This document shows positions 1-15,595 of a stretch of DNA of 64,000 nt, piece by piece. The position numbers were made by a program, and so were the translations under genes. This stretch comes from Penelope pileata. Taxonomy: Eukaryota > Chordata > Aves > Galliformes > Cracidae. How positions within the stretch are numbered: the stretch's first letter is position 1; every line of letters begins with the position of its first letter. The notes under the pieces were generated by a model. The model did no database searches. It was not told the DNA's origin and saw only the letters and a program-made list of their open reading frames with translations. Location of the stretch: contig WBMW01004965.1 in the NCBI GenBank assembly GCA_013396635.1, forward strand, positions 537,295 to 601,294. The letters run 5' to 3'.

Positions 1-203
1 CTGCAGCCACGCAGCACTCAGGCACGGGCCGAGCGTTTCCCTTCGGCGGGGACTGTGCAGAGCTCGGGGCTGAAATCTCGGAGTGCCCTCCGGGCCGAGC
101 GCGTTTTCCGAGCACCGCTCGGCTCCGGGGCCGGGAACAAAGGTCGCTCTCGAAACGGGCAAAACTTGGGGAGAGGAGAAATCCCAATTACGGTTGTTAA
201 TTA

Positions 204-356
204 CCGCAGTTAATTGCGATCCCCGGGAAGCGCCGCGGGGCTGCGGACAGCCGCTGCCTCCCGGGGGGCGCGGTGCGGGGCTCGGCCGGGGCACTGCGAA
301 GGAGCGCAGAGCGGCACGGAACGGCCGCCCCCGGCGATCGCTGCCGAAGGGCCCCG
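204..356 (+). repeat. 153-bp exact direct duplication, copy 1 (likely assembly artefact)
   Basis: Bases 204-356 recur without any difference that I can see at 508-660. The second copy is bounded on both sides by a single N, the pattern expected from two contig ends that were not merged. Confidence 0.85.
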
Positions 357-507
357 GGAACGGCCGCGGCCGTGCGGGCCCCGCTCCGAAAGGGCCCAGC
401 GGGAGCGGCCGCGCGTCCCTGCTCTGCCCGCGGCGATTTGGGGTCCTAAAGGCGCAGAAATTTAAATATACCCATATGTGCATGGCTGCATATTTTTTAA
501 AATTCAN

Positions 508-660
508 CCGCAGTTAATTGCGATCCCCGGGAAGCGCCGCGGGGCTGCGGACAGCCGCTGCCTCCCGGGGGGCGCGGTGCGGGGCTCGGCCGGGGCACTG
601 CGAAGGAGCGCAGAGCGGCACGGAACGGCCGCCCCCGGCGATCGCTGCCGAAGGGCCCCG
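508..660 (+). repeat. 153-bp exact direct duplication, copy 2 (bounded by N at 507 and 661)
   Basis: Same sequence as 204-356, starting ccgcagttaattgcgatcc. It fills the whole interval between the two Ns, so it probably represents a small contig placed next to its own overlap. Confidence 0.85.
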
Positions 661-1931
661 NCCCGGGCGGCATTTCCCGCGGACGGGGCCCTGCCCTCTG
701 CCTCCGGGCCCGGCGCCGCGCTCGGCGCTGCCGCCCTCAGCGGGAAGGGCCGCCCCGGAGCCCTCCGCTGCCCCGGCACAGCGAAAGGATTGCAGATGGG
801 CGACTCCAAAAGGGCCCTAAGGGAGCAGACTCGATTTGAACCACGGGCGTTCTACCTCCTCCTCTTCGTTTACTTTATGACACCGACACATCTCCGGGCA
901 GGAGGGTAAAAATGGGACAAAAAGGGGTAAAATCGGTCGGAGAGGGCTCCGGGCCGGCGCTGCGCAGGCCGTTCCCCCCAGCGCCCCGGGCCCGCTGTGC
1001 CTTATCAGCTCGGCTTGTTTGTTTTAGAACTTCGTTTTAAAACAAGAAACACCGGAACTGGAGCTAATGGGGGCTTTTACACCTTTAAAAATAATAACAG
1101 AGAGAGCTATTGGAAACGTCCTCCAGAGTTCGCCGTGTCGCACAGAAGGGGACACAGCCGCGTTCCCTCGGCCGCCGGGAGCCGCCCGCATCCAAAAGGA
1201 CCCCGGGAGCGGCTCCGCGGCACGGCCGTGAGCCCGGGACGGAGCCGGGGAGAGCCCTTCGAGTCCGGGTCTGCTCGGGGCGTTTGTTCAGGGAGCGTTC
1301 GGAGTTTGGTTTTTCAACGGCTGCAAACCCCCTTCCCGAAATGCCGCCCGCTGTTCGCTTGGTTTCCTGTTCGGGAAAAGAAAAGTACCCCGCAGAACGG
1401 AGCCCCGACGCGAGGGTGCAGCTTCGGCGCACCCCGAAGGAGCCGCGGGCCGGGCCCCGCCGTGCGCGGAGGCAGCGAGGGACGGGGGGGCTGCCCCGGG
1501 CCCTTCCCTTCACCCACCCCGCAGCCCCTCGGAGGGGCCGTACCCACCCCGGGCGCTGGACCCGCGGCCCGGGGGCGCCCTGCCATGTCCGGGGCTCCCT
1601 CCCGCTGTCCTTTCACCCCGCAGAGCTGCGGGACTCGGGGCGCAGCGGGGAGGCGGCTTAGTGCCCGGGGGCTTCGTTCGCCCCTCTGGGTTGGGGGTGG
1701 GCTCCCGTTGGCCCCAGGCACCACGCTGCTGCTTTAGGTACTGCTTTAAAACTGACGAATTTTGGAGGAGGCAAAAGCGGGAGCTCAGCTCCCCCAGGCT
1801 GCCTGCAGAAGGGCCCGGACGTGCGGGCCCGGGGTAATGCCCGGGCGCGGCTGCGGGTAACGTCAGATCAGCTGAAAACGCGGTGAAACCGCGGGGGGAA
1901 ATTATTTTCATTTGTGTCTCCCCGTTGCTAA

Positions 1932-5487
<3,556 letters not shown>

Positions 5488-5740
5488 CGGCCCCGCGGCG
5501 CGAGGGACCAGCGCGTGCCGCAGCCGTTACCGCCAGCCGGTACCTGTCCTCCCCCTTCCCGCCTTTCCCTCTCTTCCCGCCCCACGCGTGAGCTGATTGG
5601 CCAGCTCGACCTGATCGACGGCCGGAGGGCCCAATCCCGTGCAGCCGCGCACGGCTGCGGGCTGTGAGGGAGGCGGCGGGCTGCCAGGGGCCGGGCGCTG
5701 CCGTGCGGTGCGGCCCGCAGCTGCACTTTGATAAACGAAG
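5488..5740 (+). other. Probable TBX1 3' UTR
   Basis: GC-rich sequence directly after the TBX1 stop. No AATAAA or ATTAAA lies near. The only hexamer variant is GATAAA at about 5730-5735, so the cleavage site is uncertain and the true UTR may run longer. Confidence 0.3.
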
Positions 5741-7302
5741 CCATATGCCGTTATCTGCCTTCTCCCGGTCCCCGCGCCTCGGCTCCGGCGGATACCCGAC
5801 GTGCAGGGCCCCGGGAAGAGGGCAGGAGGACGGGGCAGCGGTGAGGTGAGGTACCGGCCCGCTCGCCCCCCGCAGCTCCTCACGGAGCTCACGTTCCCGT
5901 CAGCTGCGGCGGTGCCGGGGCCGCTCCCGGCGCAGGAGGAAGGGCCCGGGGCTGGCGGTGAGCGGCAGCGGACCTGGGGTCGGGCGGCACAGCGGTGCGG
6001 GTTTCTCTTGCCTCGGTGCTCGGCCTTCGCGTTGCCTCGGGTGGTTCTCGGAGGAGACTGTCAAAGGACACAGCGTTAAACCTAAGGGAACACTTTGAAT
6101 CGTCACTGTCAGAACTACAGCCTGCCCATCCCTGCTGCTCACCTGCTGGGGCACAGCAGCATTCTCTGGGGCTCTTGGGAAGCTCCCATGGCTGGGAGCA
6201 CAGCCCCGTGCCGCCCCTTGCTCTCACTACACCATACCGAGGCATAAAACTAGTTGGGGGGGGGGGCTGCCCGCAGCTGGGCTGTGTGCTCCCAGCAGCA
6301 GCGAACTGAGAGGGGCCGGTAGGGATCTCCCCACAATGCCTCACTCCCCATGTTTGGCTGCCCCAAGCTGCAGCAGTCCCAAAGCACCTCTCTGCCTCTG
6401 CCTGCTTGCTGCAGCTTTCCTCTTGCAGCTGGTAAGTACTTCTTGTTTTCTTAAATACCTCCTTTGGTAGCGTTTCCTAATTTGTGGCAGAGATGAGCCT
6501 GTTTGCCACCGTTCCTCCAAGGATGTGTTTCGGGTGGTTGGCTTGAGGGTTTTGTCAAATGCTCACTGAGGGTCGGTCCCACTGTGTTCAGAGAGGGTGC
6601 TGAGCAGCCCAGCTGTGGTGGTATACAGTATTACAAACACTGCCCTGGTTCTTCCACTAGGAAAAGAAGAGAGGTTGTGATTTTGTTTTGACGTCCTCTG
6701 TTCATCCGTGGTTGTGCATTTTCACTCTGAGCTCTGCAGCTGTTTACCGATACCTTTTAAAATACAGTCCTCCCCTCGTGCAGGTGGCAGTGTTATAGCA
6801 ATGTTTATTCTGTCTCTGGCAGTGGGCGTTGGGCTTCCAAAACCTTTGGGAGGGTTTAAGAAGGGATGCAGGCTAACCTGAATATTCTATGGTTTTTATT
6901 TTCTTTTTCTGTTATAAAAAAAAATATATCTGGATCCATGAAAAAGACTTGTGCAAGAAATACGTATTTTATTTGACATTTGCAGTGAATTGTGAGATTC
7001 TTAGTGTCTGACTGAACCATAATTAATGTTCTCAGAAAGGCTGATGTAAAATAGCTTTGTGCTTCTTACCAGTCAGTGGGAAACAGCTGTGACGTGCTCT
7101 GTTGCTTTGCCACTGTTATTTCAGAGTTTTCAGTTATGATTTGTTATCTGTAAACTGATTGGTGCCAAAGCTTTGGTCAAACGTTTAATGAAGTTGTTGT
7201 ATTTATTATTTCTTTCAAAGATTATGCAAACACTTTTTTCTTCTTGATAGTTGCAGCATGGGGGAGAAGCGAAGACAACCAAAGAATCATATCTGCAGAC
7301 AG

Positions 7303-7343
7303 TGTAGATAACTGTAGATATTTGTAGATATATGTAGATAATT
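7303..7343. repeat. Four copies of tgtagata with a 10-bp period
   Basis: The unit tgtagata plus two variable bases (ac, tt, ta, at) is repeated four times, starting at 7303, 7313, 7323 and 7333. Two junctions read AGATAA, a GATA-factor core. It may be a simple tandem repeat or a clustered binding site. Confidence 0.8.
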
Positions 7344-9409
7344 GTATTACATTTAAATTGAAAAGACATTGGTCAGTGATGTTTATAAATGTTTTTCCTC
7401 TTCTTTCTCTTTCTTTTCTTTGTTTGGTTACTTACAACAGTTTGTCTGGTCAGTTTGTCTGCTCTGAAGTCTGAGCCTCCCCTACAAAATGAGGCCCTTT
7501 AAATCAGGGGGAATACTAAACTGGAGTTTTAGGAGTTGTTTACCCTGAGCAAATAGCAAACCTTCATAGGTGGCTGCCCCCTCCCTTTTCTCTCCCCGGT
7601 TGCTGGTGGTCTCCCATTATGCAGCAGCTTTCAGGGCTGGGGTCTCCCACTGAAATGGATACGGTACGCTTCTGTTTGTGTTTGTTAGCACGTGTTTTCT
7701 TTCAACATGCACAGAGTGCAGCAAGAGGTGCCACTGGCTCGCAGTGCACGCTGGCCACACACCTTTCCAAAAGCATTTAGTTTCACAAGTGCTGAGAGGA
7801 CTGAATGACCCAAGGCACCAGGATTAAACTGTGCTCTTGCAGAAGGTGGCTCAAGGTCCTTGCCCTGTCTGCAGGAAGCAGAATTTATCTCCATTAGAAG
7901 AAAAGAAAATCACTGAACTTCCACCCATGGCTGTGGGGATAGATCCTGAGGATCTGTGCTAAAGAGCCACTGCAGGTTGTGACCACCTTATGCTCCTGAA
8001 TGGGAAGGAGAGAGCACGCAACAAGCCTAAAGTGTGAGAATGATATTTCTAACCTTTAGTTGATGGCTTTTAAGCCACCAGCTTGCAAGGTGCTTGCCCA
8101 CGTTAGTGTTAGGCTCACTAGCGATTTCACGTCGTGTTGCAGTCCGTAACACAGGCTGCCTGGGGGCCTTCACCAGTGCTTCCTCCTCGTGCAGCTGTGT
8201 GCGTCCCACTGGATGGGAGCGTTCCAGGTACAGGAAACATGCAGGATTATTTTTCTGTCACAACAGAACACTCGCAACAAGCAAACACAAAGAAACTCAC
8301 AACGCTGCAGTTCCAGCACAGAAAAGCTGTAACACATTTCATGTTACCTGTCAGCCAGTTAGTCAAGATGTATCATGTACAGGCCATGCCTTATTTATAT
8401 CTATTGCGGTTTCATTTGAAAAATGACTTTGTATGATCTGGTTACGTGTATGCTTAAACTTCACTCAGTACCTGCTGTCACCAAGACCCCTGGCACACAC
8501 CTGAAGGAAACCTGCAGCGTTTCCAGACAGTGCTTCCACTTGCAGTTGCCTCAAGTCACACATAACGCCGTGTATCTGAAAGCTGCTGGCAGAGCAGGCC
8601 CAAGCCCCGAGGTTACAAGCACCCTTTGTTTCTCCCAAGGAGTGCTAGGGAATAAATTAGCCGTGGGGCTCTGTGTTCCAGAGGCACCAGCTGAACTTAC
8701 TGCGTGCTCTGAAGGTCTGAAGAGCAGCACTCGTGCCAGCCGTGGATGGAGGAGTGGGCACTTGTGGGTGGAGCAGGGACATCTCTGCTTGATCACTTAC
8801 CCCAACGTGGGGACACCCCAGGTTTTTGGGGACTTGTTTTGTTGTTTTTCCTTGCTAGAGGATCTGACTAAATTCAGTGTAGGGATAGGAGCGTGGGGTG
8901 ATACTCAATGTGCTCAGTGTTCCTGTGTACTGTTTGCACGCTTCATGGAATTTTTTTAATTTTCCCTTCTGCTCAGGGAGAGCCCAGTGATCCTTGGGTG
9001 GAGCTGAAGGGGGTTGCCAGGCGGTGCCCCTCAGCCCTGGGCCCGCAGTCAGTCACAAGTGCCCACACAGGGCTGCTGCCAGCAGGGCAGTGCCTCGGGG
9101 TCCTCGTGCTGCAGGCTGTGCAGTGACCTGAGGACTGCAGGAAGTGAGAAGTTCTGCAGCCACCGGGCCAGGCTGCGCGTTTGGTTTGGTCACTGCTCGC
9201 TCTGTACAGCCGCTGGGCCCTGTGGGCTTCTTCTCAGCCTGGTCTGGCGGCTGGGATCCACCTGAGTGGTCACAGAGAGCAAACATTCACCTGCAAAACC
9301 ATCTTTGTGCACGGTGGGATTTGTGCTTCTGGTGGGAGCTCTGGGGGCCTTTATGCCCAGATCGGTGCCCACGGTGGGCAGAGCCCCTCCCCAGCAGAGC
9401 ACAGGGCAG

Positions 9410-9600
9410 CTGTGCCGCTGGCTTCCAGCGCAGCCCGGCACAGCGCGCCTGGGGCTCTGCCCCTCGGGCCCCTCCGGCGCTGCGCTGCGTCCCGCCGCCT
9501 GCACGGGGCCGCCCGCAACGCCGCGGCCTCGGCCGAGCGTGGGAGCACCCGCAGCGCTGTGCGCGGCTCTGCTGCGGCCCCTCCGGCTGTGCCTGAAGAG
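9410..9600. other. Small isolated CpG-dense patch between TBX1 and GNB1L
   Basis: About 190 bp with many CG dinucleotides (gccgcctgcacggggccgcc and similar) inside otherwise CpG-poor DNA. The reading frames are open on both strands only because of GC content, and no conserved domain is visible. It could be a short CpG island of an unannotated transcript or a decayed GC-rich repeat. Confidence 0.4.
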
Positions 9601-12600
9601 CAGGCTCCCTCCAGAGGGAAGAGCTGCGCATCGCACCAAGGAGCTGGTGGTAACACATGGAGAACGAGCCCTTAAGAAAATTCTTACCCAAACTCGCAAA
9701 TATACAATGGGAGAGAAAAATATAGATTTGTTTTAGAAACCTGAGATGTGATCTTGAAAGCACACAGGCACAAATAAGGCAGTGCAGTACGTGGGTTAGA
9801 ATGTGGGGGCTGAGCAGCCAGCAGCAGCTGTTGCTGTACGCCCATACCATGAAGAGCCCAGCCAGTGTGGTGGCTAGCAGGTACATAACGGTTTTCTAAA
9901 CATGATTTTTTTTCCTTCACTTAATTATTCCAACTCAGTCAGTTAGTAGGACTGTTGTTGTACGGGGATGTTGGACACCAGATGAGAGCAGCCATGCCCA
10001 AAGGTTTCCTTTACTGGCCGTTGCTGCGGACACGGTGCGTGCCTGTAAGGTGTGCTCTGCTGGAGCAGCAGGCGCTGTCTGTGAGGATCCCGTCAGCGTG
10101 CCCGAGGTTTGCTGACCTCCCAGCACAGCATTTCACACTCTGCCTTCTGCCCGGTATGTTGTGCACATCAGGGCAGAAAGTGAGAGCTGGCTTGGAAGAT
10201 ATGCCTTAATTTTGAAAAATTAGGATGTGTCCCATACACAGTACATATGTACATGTAAGATTGTGCTTTTGGAGGGTCCACCTCCCTTCAGGAAATGTGT
10301 GTGAAGTACTGCATGTGTTGCATATGCTGGAAAAATGCATTCCCTCCCACCATTAATGGAAATGACCTATTGTAAACGTACCAGCGGTACTGTAGTTTTA
10401 TAAATTGGCCGCATATGTCTGTGTAATATATTTATTCTATCACATTTCATAGCGTTTCTGTTTTATGAAATTCAGCCTTGAATATGTCACATATGTTTTG
10501 CATATATGGGCAACGGTCAGCCAAGTATATCCAAGTAAAGTATGATAAATGTGTTCTTTCCATATGGGAAATTAAATGTTTTTCCAGATTTAAAAAAAAA
10601 AAAAAAAAGTTTATGAAGAGCAGCCTATGCAAAATAATTACAATAAATCACTCACTTCTACTTAGGTTAAAATTATAATTTTGAACTAGTAACAAAGTGA
10701 CAAAGAACAAAAGCAGAAAAGTCACATTTAGGAGCTAGTTCCGTAAGGTTACTGAGCAGTGGAATGGCAGAGAGGAGGTGGGCATCTTCAGGGCTCCGTG
10801 GTGTCAAATCCCTGCTGCCCACACAGCAGCTTGGGATCCCGCAGCTGATAAGGGAGAGCTGCTCCTCGCCTCCAGGAGAGCAGGGGCATTTCACAGAGTT
10901 CACCTCACTGAGAAACCAGGTGCCCTTTTCTGCCTGTTCTAGCCAGAGCTCTAGTTACGGCGTTTTGTAATTCCTGGTTGGACAGCTCTTAGTGGTTGTT
11001 GGTCACTGGAGAAGGGAGGTTCTCTGCAGCTAAATACACTGCCATGACGATGGCTCTGGTAGCTCAGCCCCAGGCCGTTGCCATGGGCCAGGCAGTGCGC
11101 TCCTGGGGTAAAGTAGGCGGTTGTACGGGTGCCCAGGTGTGCCAGCTGCACTCCTTGCAAGCTGCAAGGACTGTCCTGTCCAAGCTGCAAAAGGAAGTTA
11201 CAATAACCAGCACGTAAAACTGACTGAAGCGCATTCACCTGAGGGTCTTGTGCTGTTAGTGGTTTCAGTGGCCGTATTTGGCTGATGCACAAGGGCTTAG
11301 GGGTTGCTTTTTTATTCTGCTTGCTTGGTGCTCCTGCTGTCTCTCACTCCGCTGGGCAGCAGTTCCCTGTCTCCGTGCTCCATCCCCCGGGGCGGGCAGC
11401 AGGAGCCAGTACCGAGTGTGGAGGGGCTGCAGGCGAAGCTTCCTGTGCTGAACATCTCCAAAGGGCGAGGCAGGGATGGCGAGAGGGAGCGCAGCCACTC
11501 TCCTCCCAGTCTGGTTTTACTTGAGTGCTGCCTCACACGTTTCTTTTATTTCTGCAGGCATGAAGTGAGTCTTTCATGCTATTCCCTTTCCTGCTTGTTG
11601 TCAGCTACTTTAAACCAGATGGGCTCAAGAGATAACACTGTGAAGGTTCAATGTCTCTATTTAGCGTGATGCCAAGTCTGCATGCCATCAAAATATCTGA
11701 GCAAAACTACCTGGGAAGACAATACTTACCATAAGCATTGTGTTAAAAGCAGTCTACGTGCTTTTCTGCGAACACAATGTGTCCATGATTCACTGAGATT
11801 TCATATCAGCAATTATTTAAATTACCAGCAAGACAAATGCCATGCCCACGATGTCTGCCATGTTGAAAGTTATTGTGTAGTCCCAGTGCAGTAACCTTCC
11901 CCCTACCTGTGTCAGAACATGTTTATAGCAAGCAGCACCACGGGTGCCTGGAAAATGTACCTTTGTGTGCATGAGATGCCAGAGCTACAGAGCAGGGCTG
12001 GCTCAGCATTTCAAGATCCTCCCTAGGTTCCCTGATCTGGGCGTAATCAGGATCACTCATCCCCACAGCTGGTAGGAAAGAGAGATCATGGCTAGCTAGA
12101 AAGTGTCACAGGATTTCTGGTTTTTTTTTTTTTTCTGTTCTAATGTATGTACACTCTGAATAAAGACTGAGGGGAGATGGCATCCAGCTGCAATCTCATT
12201 TTGATGTACCATCTTTTTTTTTAATTAGAATTTTTAACTGAAATAGACAATTGTTAGAATAAATATTTGCATTGCCACGGCACTGTAACGTTTGCCATTG
12301 CGACTGTTCATAGTAGAGCAATAAGTTAAGTGCTTCTCTGGGTGAGCGCTGGCTTACCAGGAGGTGCAGGTTGTTGTTTACAGGATTTCCTAATGGTCCA
12401 ACACCTTTAAAAAAGGATGGTGGGGAGGTGGCAGCAAGTGCTTCTGCAGCTGGTGCACTCGTCCTCCGTGCCGTCCTTCTCCCACAGCGTCTGGCACCGT
12501 GCTGGAGGTGGCTGGCTTCGAGGGTCTTTGTGCTTTTGAGAGCCTAGCTCTTATGGGGCAGCTTTCTTCTTCGGTTTGATTTTTTGCCCCCTCTCTCCCT

Positions 12601-15582
12601 TTCTCCTCCTCATGTAATACTGAGCTGCAAATCAAATCCCTCTGAGATAAGTCAGAATAAGGCAGCATGCAGTAATGCTGACAGAACATACAGATCTATT
12701 TCATACCATTAATCAGATGAGCAAAGTATTCACAAGTGAAAAAATTGCATTGCTTCGATCCCAACTATGTGGTTTAATAATACATTGTAGCGTCAACATT
12801 TTTGTGATGGATTGGATTGAAGGAGAATAAACCACTAATAGCTAAGACTTAAATTCTGCCTCTTCAGACATGAGCATTAAATGTACTGGGGATGTGAGTT
12901 GCTACTAAATGTCACCATTCTGGAAAAAAGTCCTCAGGCTCAGTAAATGTAGCTGCTATCTTTTAAAAACGAATAGAGGAGAAGATGGCTCCACCCAAAG
13001 AAACCTGTTGTTGTGTGTTGTTGGGTAAGGGGTGGTGGTGACAAAACCATACACGGGAATGGCTGTGTGCCGGAGCAGCCCGCAGTCAGGATGCTGGCCG
13101 TGCCTTGATGCTGGTTGTGCCTTGACCAAAAAGGATGAGAGTATGCGGCGTGGTCAGGGGACAGAGAGCGTGGCCGCTTGCTCTGTGTTACTCTGGTATT
13201 GTTGGCAAGGCTCAGTAGTGTGCTTCAATTTAAGTCTGTTTAAAATGTTCCATTTCTGTCTGCTGTATCTGATAGGGCAGCACGTTTTTTGTTGTTTAAT
13301 TTCATACTGTGAGATCCTCAAATGAATTGCCAAAAACCACTATGATCTTAATTCTTGTTAGTTTTATTCACGTTATAAAATAAACCTCCAGTGCATGGAT
13401 TAAACAGAGCCAGGCCTACTTGTGAAATGACTCTAGCGTGGGGACCCAGACTGGAATTTCAGACTACTGCAAAGAAAAAGCCATTCCTTCTTCCTCATTC
13501 ATGCCGTCGCTTCCTTGGTAGCACACAGAACAGTTATGCTTCAGTATCAAACCTTCTGTCTCAGCGTTGCTTTAACATTGTCTAGTATTAATCCAGGTGC
13601 TCGTGTGCCGTGTTTTATGTAATGATCCGTACTTTCACACCACAGACACATAGCCAGAAAGGGAAACACATTGATTTAGTGCTCAGTAATCCTTGTCTAA
13701 TCCCTAGTCCTTTGGTTTACATCACTAAGGTGGCTCCTGCAGTAGTCAGCATTCTATCTTTGTTCTTGGCAGACTGAATTAAAGGAAAGATTTATTAATT
13801 TGTAAGAAGTTGGCTTTGTAGATGCATCTTAAATGTGCTAAAAACCAAAGCGGTCCAGAAGCCAGTATTGACTTAACTATAAAAATCTGCTCTTTAAAAT
13901 ACAGACCTTTCCAACAATCCAAGGCAAGCTGCACAGAGTAATTTCTTGGTTTACTCATGCAATTGCATTGCACAGGGCTAAATTTAACAATTGCCTTGTT
14001 GCAGGCCCTCAGCCGACTTCCTTTTTCACTCATTATTAGAAACACAATTAATCTCCTCTTCCCTTTCTCTTCTACGCCTAGGACTGCAATGCTTTATGGC
14101 CCGTGTACTGATAAGAGAAAGGGGTTGGAACTAATGGCTTCATTTGCAGAAAATGTTAGGGGGTCAGAGATCACCATTCATTCCAGTGGTGATAAATATT
14201 CCATGTAATTGCTGCACAAATGCTGGTGTTTGGGATTTATTTCTATTAGTTTACGAATGCTGGTTGCTTTCTTCCCTCTCACAGTGCCAAAGACAGTGAT
14301 TCTTGGGAGGAAGCCTTTTGTAATAATTTAGCTGTCATCACCTTCACTCCCGAATCCTTGAGGCCAGGTACAGGCTAGCCCTATTCCTTTCTGGCAGGTG
14401 AGATTCCAGAGCTGATTCCAGCAGCTTAAGGTGGCTCTTTACTCACAGCCTTCCTGCTGGCAAGTCAGCTGAAATCTCAACAGATAACCACGCTCATGTT
14501 ACACTTGTAAAGAGCTTTAACAATATTTTTTCCCCTGAAAATATTTTACTTTCTAGATGCAATTGGACAACTGTATTTTACAGTCTACATAAACATAGAT
14601 TGTTCTTCCTGCTGGAAATCATTCTGCTTTGGGAAAGTCCAGGTCTGCTCCTTAAGCAAATAAACTTTTAGAAAACTGTAATTCACATTCAAACTATGGC
14701 ATTTAGGCTCAACTCTAAATCAAACTAATGGAGCCTCGTCGCTCATTTCAAGGAAACTCTAACGTGGAAAAAAAAAAAGTAGTTCCCTTAACTGCTTAAA
14801 AAAACTAAGTGATCTACAGTGGTGAAGTATCCTATGGATAGTGCTTTGGCAAGGTGAAGGGAAGTAAATAAGTGTAGGATGGGTCTGTTCTTGCAAGTGG
14901 ATCTGCATACGTGTCCTTCCTCTTGAAGCTGATGAAACTCTTTACCTTTGCTTCTGTCTGCTAGTAAGATTACAGATGCAGTTCATGCCCTCATTTTCAA
15001 TTTGTATTTGCATGACTGAGTTTATTTTTAAATCTATCTAGTCAGACAAATACATTTAACCCCTAGCAAAGGGCAGTTATTTAGATGTGAAGGCACACAG
15101 CATGTGTTCCTAAAGACCTATCAGTAAATCTTAGTGTCCCTTGTGAATCTCCATAGTCAATATAGACCAACCTTGACAGCAAGTGGCATTTTCAGAGAAA
15201 ATATACTCAAGAGTTTCTGACTGCTCTGTGATCTGATAACACTCTTAATTAAGGCATGGGGTATTAATCTGTTCTTGTGGGGTGGGTGGGTGCTGCCTCT
15301 GTGCCAGTATTTGCATCAGAAGTTATTTACTAGTGTGGTTGTAAGGTCGTTCATTAAAAAAACACGCTTTGCATACTGTTTTGAGACCTGAGGTCTTAGA
15401 ACACATGAGGGAAATACTGCTTTGGGGTGGCTGTGTCCCAGCCCATCAGCCAGCTGTGCCAGCAGCAGAAGCCAGGCTGGGTCAGTACCTCGGAGCCTCG
15501 CGCTGTCCCTGCAGCATCAGGTGCTCTCAGCTGGCGCTAAGAACAGGCGTGTGTCCTGAGCATGGGGCTGCCCCGAAATGCT

Positions 15583-15595
15583 GGGGGGGGGGGGG
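15583..15595. repeat. G13 homopolymer
   Basis: Thirteen consecutive G residues. A length polymorphism or sequencing error is likely here. A similar G11 run lies at 6256-6266. Confidence 0.9.

Noticed and set aside
9144..9886. Overlapping open frames of 150-199 codons around the 9.4 kb CpG patch
   Set aside because: Several frames on both strands are open at once, a composition effect. No conserved motif or splice pattern.
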